Shown here piece after piece: positions 1 to 5,698 of a DNA stretch of 24,602 nt. This DNA comes from a virus, in IMG/VR virus record IMGVR_UViG_3300032092_003314, positions 1 to 24,602 of that record; one strand, 5' to 3'. The notes below the pieces were generated by a model. That model saw only the letters and a list, made by a program, of their open reading frames with translations, did no database searches and was not told the DNA's origin. Numbering within the stretch: position 1 is the first letter of the stretch; every line of letters starts with the position of its first letter. The translations under genes were made by a program, and so were the position numbers.

Positions 1-500
1 CCCGCTTTAATGCGCTCTAGGAAGACACGGCCCTGCTCATCTTTGCGGTAAGTTAGATACAGATGATGGGCAATATCTCGCAGCTCTGCGTCAATCTTCT
101 TAAAACGCGGGGTAATACCGACGGAGGCTTTATGAAAGACTGAGCCTGAGGCAAGGTACCCAAGTGCACGTAACTCGTGCCACGACAGCGTATCGTAAGT
201 GCAGTGGTCTGTAGGTAACTTACCGGCGGCCGCCACTAGGTCACCAATTACTAAATCCCCCATAAGGATAAATCCTTTGGGGGTAAGAATAGGATGCAGG
301 TCAGTCGCTTTTATTTGGTTACCGCTCGAGGTCATCAACGTCCACACCGGTTTCCACTGATCTCTTCGAATAAATCCCCGACGAAGTGTGAACTCTCCGG
401 ATGTGGAGTATCCGTAGGTCACGAAAGACTTTCTTTTTAAAAGTTTGGTTATTGTCTCATAACCCCTGTCGGTAAGAATACGCGCCGAGGCTGGTTGACA
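1..500 (-). other. Intein (N-terminal splicing domain and start of a probably decayed LAGLIDADG-type endonuclease domain)
   Basis: The intein would start at Cys73 of the terminase reading frame (codon 500-498). Seen directly: the Cys nucleophile; a block A-like segment; then, 65-68 residues later, the T-x-x-H of block B followed by PILTPKGFILMGDLVIGD. That run is typical of the Hint fold, with HP, LT..G and GD.V in order. Further on, LRALGYLASGSVF (terminase residues 182-194) resembles the first LAGLIDADG helix of a homing endonuclease, but the position where the catalytic acid should fall reads Gly or Ser. The second LAGLIDADG helix, block F, the final His-Asn pair and the C-extein junction are beyond the left edge, so splicing competence cannot be judged. 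A Hint-like domain in a P-loop is hard to explain other than as an intein. Confidence 0.85.
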
Positions 501-716
501 CTTTCCGATTGCACGTCCACCGGTTACTACAATGTGTGCCGATTGATCGCTGAGGATTTCTCGTTGAAACGGGCGGAAAAAGAATTCCTCGGCGGGCCAG
601 TTGGATTTGTTCATGTCAGCTGTGTTAGTAGAGCGAAGAAACTCATTCAACCAAACGGGATCCTCTATTATCTCAAGTAGTGCGAGATCCGCGTCATCTA
701 GCTTAGTTTTCAGCAT
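1..716 (-). CDS. terL: Large terminase subunit, N-terminal part, interrupted by an intein (partial, runs off left edge)
   Basis: The frame reads leftward from an ATG at 716-714 and stays open to the window edge, giving 238 residues. AGGAGG (723-728 on the plus strand) sits 6 bases upstream of that ATG, and the ATG overlaps the end of the preceding gene by 14 bases, suggesting coupled translation. Residues 48-51 (RPFQ) followed by IVVTGGRAIGK (62-72) match the start of a phage packaging ATPase: an adenine-binding-type motif, then a Walker A loop with an early arginine. After Lys72 the ATPase sequence stops. Cys73 begins an intein-like stretch with a block A-type start (CQPASARILT) and a block B motif, ATDLHPILTPKG, carrying Thr138-x-x-His141. 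The rest of the intein and the C-terminal extein lie outside the window. The terminase assignment is family inference from the P-loop and the packaging/capsid context; another P-loop ATPase such as a helicase is possible but less likely. Confidence 0.8.
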   Translation of the reverse strand, partial: MLKTKLDDADLALLEIIEDPVWLNEFLRSTNTADMNKSNWPAEEFFFRPFQREILSDQSAHIVVTGGRAIGKCQPASARILTDRGYETITKLLKRKSFVTYGYSTSGEFTLRRGFIRRDQWKPVWTLMTSSGNQIKATDLHPILTPKGFILMGDLVIGDLVAAAGKLPTDHCTYDTLSWHELRALGYLASGSVFHKASVGITPRFKKIDAELRDIAHHLYLTYRKDEQGRVFLERIKA

Positions 717-1347
717 CGAATGCCTCCTGACTGAAATCATCTGACAGCACTAAGTCATCTTCCTCTACATCAGCCGAACTGCCGGATTGTTTAGAGTTAA
801 CTACAGTATATCGATGTTTTTTACGCCAGCTGGAATCAGCAATGTCGAAGAAAATATCCTTCTCCTCGCGAGAAGCTGAAACTGCTTTGTTACACTGATT
901 ACAGTTAACTTTTAGTGTAAATCGAGAATGATCGTGCATAATAGAAAACCGTCCCAAGAGAATTTTACAATCTGGGCAGTAGAGTTTAACTAGGCGGCGT
1001 TCAAGAAAGTCTTGGGCAGTAGCCTTGAGATTAACGATATACTCAGCTATTGAATCTGACTTGTCGTTCGTTCTGGTTTTTCTATCTAGTGCGAGTGCCC
1101 GCTCCAACTGTAGATTACGTTCAATGATGTCTTTAAGAGACGATCCCAAACGTTGAATCATATCAATATTATCTACGGGGTCGTCAGCGGTTAAGTCCTG
1201 AAGCTTTGCTTGAAGAGTTTCAATAATAACTTGATTATTAATGAGCATTTCAAGGTTCGCTCGGTCGTTCGGAGAAGATAACGTAACTAAGTCGTATTTG
1301 TCCGAATAGTCTTTTAAAATCTCACTAAACCTACGATTCTTTGTCAT
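703..1347 (-). CDS. Zinc-ribbon protein, probable small terminase subunit
   Basis: A 214-residue protein encoded immediately upstream of the large terminase and overlapping its start, the usual place of the small terminase subunit. Residues 32-120 are mostly helical by composition and include LGSSLKDIIERNLQLERALALDRKTR. That amphipathic segment ends in a DRxTR stretch, which I associate with phage small terminase-type proteins. A zinc ribbon follows: C124-x2-C127, then C149-x2-C152. The tail is acidic and probably disordered (VEEDDLVLSDDFSQEAFDAEN begins near residue 194). Start: ATG at 1347-1345 with GGGG about 5 bases upstream. If it is a small terminase it would recognise phage DNA and regulate the large-subunit ATPase. 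The role rests on position and general look; I cannot place it in a named family, and a zinc-binding regulatory protein is the alternative. Confidence 0.5.
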   Translation of the reverse strand: MTKNRRFSEILKDYSDKYDLVTLSSPNDRANLEMLINNQVIIETLQAKLQDLTADDPVDNIDMIQRLGSSLKDIIERNLQLERALALDRKTRTNDKSDSIAEYIVNLKATAQDFLERRLVKLYCPDCKILLGRFSIMHDHSRFTLKVNCNQCNKAVSASREEKDIFFDIADSSWRKKHRYTVVNSKQSGSSADVEEDDLVLSDDFSQEAFDAEN

Positions 1348-1360
1348 TTATTCCCCTTAC

Positions 1361-1400
1361 GATAAAGGATACACAACGAAACTCGTTGGTATCCTTTATC
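1361..1400 (-). promoter_or_regulatory. Strong hairpin between the reductase and the small-terminase-like gene
   Basis: A 12-bp perfect outer stem (GATAAAGGATAC / GTATCCTTTATC) continues past a single-base bulge into a 6-bp inner stem (CAACGA / TCGTTG) with a three-base loop. In the leftward transcript it follows the reductase stop codon and ends about 8 bases before the GGGG ribosome-binding site of the next gene. No run of U follows it on that strand, so it is not a standard intrinsic terminator. An mRNA processing or stabilising hairpin, or an operator, fits better. Confidence 0.6.
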
Positions 1401-1421
1401 AATGTCATTATTATCTTGTCA

Positions 1422-3587
1422 CTAGCGAATTGGGCAGGCCCCACCTTCGCAGTCACTACCGAGGTCATCGTCTACTTCTATGTTCTCATACTGAGTTAAC
1501 AACGCAATAATTGAATCGCCCGTGATTGCCGAGACAGCCGCTGAACGCCGCAAGTACTCTTCTTCCGTAATCTCCTCGTAGGGCATTAAGGGGTAAGCTG
1601 ACGTAAATTTCGGAAGGAATGACACCCCGATGTAATCGTCCCAACGTTCGAGCAAGAGCGCAATAATTGCCGCTATTTCTGAAGGCTCGAACGAGATTGT
1701 GATAGACGTATTATGATCACTCCAGTTCTCTTGCAAAATGAAGTACCGATGTAATTGATCAACGGCGGATTCAGCAGAAGCCGAGCGTTTTGCCGAGGTT
1801 TTAATCGGAAACTCAACAACCCACGTATGAGCATCGCGCAACGTGTTCTCGCGTTCCTCAGGAGACTGCGCTCGATACGCATCAGGCATGCAAGACGTGG
1901 CTTCCGGATAGATTGGGTACCCCGCTGCTTTCATGGCCATAGCCAAGGGATCTTGGCTAGAGATACGCACACGACGCACGTAGAGAGGCGCATACGAGGC
2001 ATGGGCACCACTAGACACGGTAGGGAGCTGTGCGAGCGTCCCAGAGGGCTTGACGCAGGTAACCAGCAATGGCGGCGGGATTCTCAAAAGTTCTGCATAG
2101 CCGTGAGCGGAATTCTGAGCAACACGGTTAAGTGCAAAAAGCAGTCGTCTGACTGTCCAAAACTCAGCTTCTTCGGCACCGCCTACACGAATTGGATCTG
2201 CAGCTGATTTAGTTGTGTCGACACCAAGTGCATCCATAGCCTCGACGTACCCCGTAATCGACACACCGGTGAGACGGTCTCGGGCCTGTACTCTGTTCCA
2301 GTGCGGGAGTTCCAACTCCAACGTGGCCATACGCACACCAATAGAAGTGGCAAGCTCAACTGCTGTAGAAAGACCCTCGTAATCTAACCAAGGTTTTGCC
2401 GTTTCGGCATCACGCACGAACGCCCGCATATTTACTTCTGAAAGATTGCAAACCCCGTTATCCGCGAGTAGAATCTCCGCACACGGATTAGTGCCTGCAT
2501 AGTTAGGCCGTCTTTCAGCAGCAGCAGTTGCATTGATAAATCCCGGCTCCCCATTAGTCACAATCCGTGAGAAAATGTTTTTTAGTTGCTCCTCAGTTGG
2601 TTTTTCAGTAAAAAACACTGAGTTGTTACTCATTGAGCGGAATCGCTTATCTGCTTTTGCGGGATCCGTCCAAAGATCTAGTTTGGCATCAAGAATTGAA
2701 GTATCGTTAATATCAAAAAGAGTAATCTCGCTAGAGCGGCGTACACCACCGACAACTACAGCCTCTCCGATTAGATTCATAATGTCCATAGCCTGCACAG
2801 TAGTAATGTTCCAATCGCGTGTTTGGCCTACTACATAACCTTCGTTAAGAACATCTACAATCTTTGAATACATGTTGGATAGTGCACTTGGACCTGAGGC
2901 ACGACCGCCAAAAGTCTTAAGCTGCTCTCCCGCAGGACGAACCCAGTTGTACACAACATTAAGTTTTGTAGTACCTGCGGAGAAGGCGTCAAGCAAATAG
3001 CGTAACCCGTCAACCCAGCCCTCTTTACTGTCCCCAATCCAAAGAGTTGCTTCTCCGTATGAATCGTGCTCAACCATGAGTTCTGTACGATCCTGTCGAC
3101 CAATTGCCGGTACCGGTACGTAATCAACATTGTTAATTGAAAGACCGCGTTTAATTCTTGGAAGACTTTTTACATCCTCAGGAAGAACACGAAATCCTAC
3201 ACCGGTACCAAGCATCATCAAGTAAAACGCGTCATAGAATGCTTGAAAGTCATCAACAATCATAAAAGAGCAGTTAAAGTTACTAAGCGGATATTTCTTA
3301 GCGGCCTCAGTACCACCCGTCCACAAAGTACGACCAGCGGGGAATACCTTGAGGTTGAACATGTAATCAAAAAGAAGTTCCGCTTGTTCTTTAAGATCGG
3401 TAACACCTGACTTGTCGAGTGAAATACTATACTCGACAACACGCTTAACCGTGTCCTTCCAAGTCTCACGGCGTTTAAGATGGGGAATGAATCGACTGTA
3501 AGTACGGAGATAAACAAACTGACCCATTAGACTGGGCCAGTTTGGATTTTCATTGTACTGCGCTAAAAATTCTGGGGTGAGGTACAT
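1422..3587 (-). CDS. nrdJ: Adenosylcobalamin-dependent (class II) ribonucleoside-triphosphate reductase
   Basis: A 721-residue monomeric class II ribonucleotide reductase resembling the Lactobacillus leichmannii enzyme (739 residues), which reduces NTPs to dNTPs using a cobalamin-generated thiyl radical. Active-site residues are in place and correctly spaced. Cys106 (NFNCSF) and Cys380 (GVCNL) form the reducible pair. NPCAE gives Asn367, radical Cys369 and Glu371, and the 11-residue gap between Cys369 and Cys380 matches the family. A KPSGT loop is at 513-517. The C-terminus CEGGAC (Cys713, Cys718) is the swinging redox pair with the x4 spacing known for this enzyme. The gene looks intact. Start: ATG at 3587-3585 with GGAG 6 bases upstream, at the end of the previous gene. 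It sits with a MazG-like gene, so a nucleotide-supply role during phage replication is likely. No cobalamin riboswitch was recognised upstream. Confidence 0.96.
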   Translation of the reverse strand: MYLTPEFLAQYNENPNWPSLMGQFVYLRTYSRFIPHLKRRETWKDTVKRVVEYSISLDKSGVTDLKEQAELLFDYMFNLKVFPAGRTLWTGGTEAAKKYPLSNFNCSFMIVDDFQAFYDAFYLMMLGTGVGFRVLPEDVKSLPRIKRGLSINNVDYVPVPAIGRQDRTELMVEHDSYGEATLWIGDSKEGWVDGLRYLLDAFSAGTTKLNVVYNWVRPAGEQLKTFGGRASGPSALSNMYSKIVDVLNEGYVVGQTRDWNITTVQAMDIMNLIGEAVVVGGVRRSSEITLFDINDTSILDAKLDLWTDPAKADKRFRSMSNNSVFFTEKPTEEQLKNIFSRIVTNGEPGFINATAAAERRPNYAGTNPCAEILLADNGVCNLSEVNMRAFVRDAETAKPWLDYEGLSTAVELATSIGVRMATLELELPHWNRVQARDRLTGVSITGYVEAMDALGVDTTKSAADPIRVGGAEEAEFWTVRRLLFALNRVAQNSAHGYAELLRIPPPLLVTCVKPSGTLAQLPTVSSGAHASYAPLYVRRVRISSQDPLAMAMKAAGYPIYPEATSCMPDAYRAQSPEERENTLRDAHTWVVEFPIKTSAKRSASAESAVDQLHRYFILQENWSDHNTSITISFEPSEIAAIIALLLERWDDYIGVSFLPKFTSAYPLMPYEEITEEEYLRRSAAVSAITGDSIIALLTQYENIEVDDDLGSDCEGGACPIR

Positions 3588-3589
3588 CG

Positions 3590-3862
3590 TTAATCTCCTA
3601 AAGTAAAATTAATAGTTGGGTCAGTAAACGAAAAGTTTTGCATACACTTCAAAATACTTCGTTTATTCCGTTCAAATGCAACCTGAGCAACCATAAAATT
3701 ACGAAGCTTGCTCAAAAATACCTGTGACTCTTCACCACTGTAGGGTATGTATACTTGATGAAATTCAAGACTTTCTTCGGATCCTGTAACTGTATAGCGT
3801 ACACAGATTGTGCCGTCTCCAATCTCTGTGTACTCTACAACTGCGTATCTTGCCATTGTCAA
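3590..3862 (-). CDS. Unknown small protein between the MazG-like and reductase genes
   Basis: About 90 residues, no family recognised. The N-terminal half looks beta-rich (RYAVVEYTEIGDGTICVRYT), and residues 45-70 form a probable amphipathic helix ending in KRSILKCM. No signal peptide or membrane segment is visible. Two starts compete. A TTG at 3862-3860 overlaps the TGA of the MazG-like gene and lies 7 bases after a GGAG. An in-frame ATG at 3856-3854, two codons later, is 13 bases from that GGAG. Spacing favours the TTG and codon preference the ATG; the product differs by two residues. The gene is co-directional and almost contiguous with both neighbours, so it is probably co-transcribed with the nucleotide-metabolism genes, but a function cannot be inferred. 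Confidence 0.72.
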   Translation of the reverse strand: MTMARYAVVEYTEIGDGTICVRYTVTGSEESLEFHQVYIPYSGEESQVFLSKLRNFMVAQVAFERNKRSILKCMQNFSFTDPTINFTLGD

Positions 3863-4179
3863 CGCTCATCTCCGCTACCTTGAATAGTGTTTCGTTCTAC
3901 GCGGCCTAACAACTTTGCTTGATTGCGTTCAAGGACCTCTTCGAGAGTAAATCCAAGATCATCCACAATACAAGTCGCATACCAGATAACATCACCCAGT
4001 TCATCAATAATTTTGTTTGCTTGCTCAAGATCCAACTTACCGGCGGTATCTCTCAAGACTTTCTTTACTTTACCTGCTACCTCTCCTGCTTCTGATGCTA
4101 AACCTAGAGCGGGGTAAATTACTGCGAACTGACGGTCGTAGCGCTTAGTAGACACTACAAATTTTTGATACTCGTTCAT
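3859..4179 (-). CDS. MazG-like nucleotide pyrophosphohydrolase
   Basis: A 106-residue single-domain all-alpha NTP pyrophosphohydrolase of the MazG type. The metal-binding pattern is visible: Glu30-x2-Glu33 in GLASEAGEVAGKVKK, and Glu60-x2-Asp63 in IIDELGDVIWY, separated by a charged linker. Such enzymes cleave NTPs or dNTPs to the monophosphate and pyrophosphate. In phages they are proposed to clean up aberrant nucleotides or alter host nucleotide signalling; the substrate here is unknown. Start: ATG at 4179-4177 behind a GGAGG with only 4 bases between. It is the first gene of the leftward block, directly after the AT-rich control region and upstream of the ribonucleotide reductase, which fits a shared role in the dNTP pool. 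Length is normal for phage MazG-like proteins. Confidence 0.9.
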   Translation of the reverse strand: MNEYQKFVVSTKRYDRQFAVIYPALGLASEAGEVAGKVKKVLRDTAGKLDLEQANKIIDELGDVIWYATCIVDDLGFTLEEVLERNQAKLLGRVERNTIQGSGDER

Positions 4180-4209
4180 ACATCCTCCAAAAATTTGAAA
4201 AAAAAATCG

Positions 4210-4241
4210 CTAACTTATTAATAATAATATTAATAAGTTAG
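4210..4241. repeat. Perfect 13-bp inverted repeat upstream of the MazG-like gene
   Basis: CTAACTTATTAAT (4210-4222) is the exact reverse complement of ATTAATAAGTTAG (4229-4241), with a 6-base spacer. It abuts a second palindrome, GTTATTATAATAAC (4241-4254). Lying between the likely leftward promoter and the MazG-like start, it could be an operator or a 5'-leader hairpin. There is no adjoining U tract in the right place for termination of leftward transcripts. Confidence 0.65.
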
Positions 4242-4385
4242 TTATTATAATAACATATATAAGTATAATAAACAAGTTAGTATATATCTCTTTTATTTAT
4301 ATACTAGTATTTTTTTTTATTTTTGATCTGTTAGTAGTTTCCTATTCCCCACACAATTATAACAATCGTGTCAAATAGTTTTATT

Positions 4386-4406
4386 AGAATTAGATAAGAA
4401 TTAGAT
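4386..4406. repeat. Tandem direct repeat AGAATTAGAT x2
   Basis: AGAATTAGAT occurs at 4386-4395 and again at 4397-4406, separated by one A, giving an 11-base period. Two short copies could be an iteron-like or activator-binding pair on one helical face, or chance in AT-rich DNA. Confidence 0.45.
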
Positions 4407-4453
4407 GAGTGTTGTATGAGTAGAGAATGCCGCTTAGTAAATGATCAGACTAA

Positions 4454-4493
4454 TTAGCAAATTTGTGCTAAACTTAAGTAGGTGTATATACAC
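4454..4493 (+). promoter_or_regulatory. Putative rightward late promoter with nested palindromes
   Basis: A TTGTGC (4463-4468) and a TATATA (4485-4490) are 16 bases apart and would place the start of transcription just before the gene at 4517. The same 40 bases hold three symmetrical elements: TTAGCA/TGCTAA with a 6-base spacer (4454-4471), ACTTAAGT (4472-4479) and GTGTATATACAC (4482-4493). Overlap of palindromes with the promoter is what a repressor or activator site looks like. The hexamers are only partial matches to the sigma-70 consensus. Confidence 0.4.
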
Positions 4494-4516
4494 TAAATTT
4501 TTGGTCAGGTGGTTTT

Positions 4517-4918
4517 ATGAGATACATTCGGTGCCTTTTTTGTGATAACGGTAAACAAAGATTTGATTTTTTATGTAGGGACTGCCGCTTACTATATGGT
4601 CCATACGAGAAAGAACTTTGGTTTACCGAGCTAGTAGCCATGGAAAGAAAGCAGACTAAAATTACTCGACAAGAGTCGACTAATTACGATGTCTCTTATC
4701 TGTCAAAAGAAATTCGCCCTCACTTGGGTTCATCCCGTGCTAGAGGAAGACCTAAAACAACAAGTTTAGTTGAGTCCTACGTACGCTCGACATACGAACC
4801 TACGGCTTCTGTACGTCAAGTAACAGCCCGTTGTTTAGAGGCTGGTTTAGTTGTCTCTCGTGAAAGTATACGAACAATTCTAAACAAAATCAAGGTGACA
4901 AAAAATAAACATGATTAA
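4517..4918 (+). CDS. Small zinc-finger / AT-hook-like / helix-turn-helix DNA-binding protein
   Basis: A 133-residue protein, first gene of the rightward operon. It has an N-terminal treble-clef or ribbon-like zinc finger with Cys6-x2-Cys9 and Cys20-x2-Cys23. RGRPK at residues 76-80 resembles an AT-hook core. The C-terminal segment reads as a helix-turn-helix (residues 96-125, SVRQVTARCLEAGLVVSRES then IRTILNKIK), where the second helix would be the recognition helix. No catalytic motif is visible, which argues against a nuclease. Start: ATG with AGGTGG upstream. Its place next to a palindrome-rich AT region suggests it binds there and controls the late or both operons; this is inference. I do not recognise a named family. 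Confidence 0.75.
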   Translation: MRYIRCLFCDNGKQRFDFLCRDCRLLYGPYEKELWFTELVAMERKQTKITRQESTNYDVSYLSKEIRPHLGSSRARGRPKTTSLVESYVRSTYEPTASVRQVTARCLEAGLVVSRESIRTILNKIKVTKNKHD

Positions 4919-4933
4919 TAGACAGGAGGATTT

Positions 4934-5698
4934 ATGCCATTAAACGTTCCTTCGGCAGTTACAGTAACTGTCGGCACTATAGAGATAGTAGAGAATGCCG
5001 CTACTACCCACTACCAACAATTTGTACTAACCTCACCTGAGGGAGTTGCGCTCGGTAGTACCGCTAACCCAATTCCCATGTACACCGCTGTTTCAGGGAA
5101 CTACGTATCAAATTTCAATATAGGAGAGACAGTAGTCCCCGTAGGCGGGGCATTTTACGAGGAATCCTTAAACAATACTCTCCTTGAATTACAGACTAGC
5201 GAACTCTCCGTTAATCGACTGACGGTTCGCGGTAGTTTAAAGACTGCGGGCGATGGTCGCGTTAACGAACTTGTCGGATCTTCTAACAGCGGTTACGACG
5301 ACATTTACGTTGCGTCCGGAGTATACGCCGCAAATAACTTAAACATACTTAATGCAAACGGTTCGTTCTTCACTCTTAACTCAACAACGTCTCGTCACTT
5401 TTATATACCAATGATACGATCTGGCTGGCGTGCACTTAGCTTTAGCTTTTTGGCCCCTGTGTCAGGGAGCCTTTCAATTCACGCTGACTTTGGGTCGCTT
5501 ACACGAGATATACTGGTTACCGGACTTTTAGTTCTTCCTAATATTCGTTACGGCCTGCTTGGTTCTAATGTTACTACGTCAGGATCGTTGATTGGTATTC
5601 CCGCATTATCGGCACCTGTCAATGGGTTTATTATCTCCTTTGACCCAGCTGCAACAGACGTGGGTTCTTTTGAAATTCACATTACACGAGGTGCTTAA
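4934..5698 (+). CDS. Unknown beta-rich virion protein candidate
   Basis: A 254-residue protein with no recognised family. It is rich in Ser, Thr, Asn, Gly and alternating hydrophobics, with few charged residues and no Cys, which suggests an all-beta extracellular or virion protein. Examples are VTVTVGTIEIVENA near the start and FSFLAPVSGSLSIHADFGS near residues 170-188. No signal peptide or transmembrane helix is evident. Start: ATG at 4934 with an ideal AGGAGG 4 bases upstream. Its stop overlaps the start of the prohead protease gene as TAATG, so the two are probably translationally coupled. Given its position just before the protease and capsid genes, a head decoration or fibre role is the best guess. 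It is too small and too unlike portal proteins to be the missing portal. Confidence 0.7.
   Translation: MPLNVPSAVTVTVGTIEIVENAATTHYQQFVLTSPEGVALGSTANPIPMYTAVSGNYVSNFNIGETVVPVGGAFYEESLNNTLLELQTSELSVNRLTVRGSLKTAGDGRVNELVGSSNSGYDDIYVASGVYAANNLNILNANGSFFTLNSTTSRHFYIPMIRSGWRALSFSFLAPVSGSLSIHADFGSLTRDILVTGLLVLPNIRYGLLGSNVTTSGSLIGIPALSAPVNGFIISFDPAATDVGSFEIHITRGA

Larger units (their letters stand above)
4180..4516. promoter_or_regulatory. AT-rich divergent control region with multiple inverted and direct repeats
   Basis: This 337-base gap separates the leftward and rightward operons, and I find no gene in it. It is very AT-rich. From left to right it holds a 13-bp perfect inverted repeat (4210-4241), a 14-base palindrome (4241-4254), a 9-bp inverted repeat (4278-4306) running into a T-rich stretch (4309-4325), a tandem 10-base direct repeat (4386-4406), and an operator-like cluster (4454-4493) before the rightward genes. 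Both divergent promoters should lie here. On the leftward side several TATAAT-like sequences exist and none can be singled out. A replication origin is possible but unproven. Confidence 0.6.

Noticed and set aside
495-680. A 61-codon plus-strand frame near the left edge
   Set aside because: It lies antisense to the terminase frame, whose start, ribosome site and protein motifs are far stronger.
1361-1400. Reading this hairpin as an intrinsic terminator
   Set aside because: Neither strand has a proper T run directly after the stem.
1755-2207. A 150-codon plus-strand frame inside the reductase region
   Set aside because: The reductase on the other strand carries all family residues here; the plus frame has an Arg-rich, low-complexity look typical of antisense shadows.
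4298-4325. T-rich stretch after an inverted repeat, as a rightward terminator
   Set aside because: No rightward gene lies upstream to be terminated and the stem is all A/T except one C-G pair, so it would be weak. It is recorded only as part of the control region.
3588-4516. A cobalamin riboswitch controlling the reductase
   Set aside because: The upstream region is coding or very AT-rich and lacks recognisable B12-box or multi-stem architecture.
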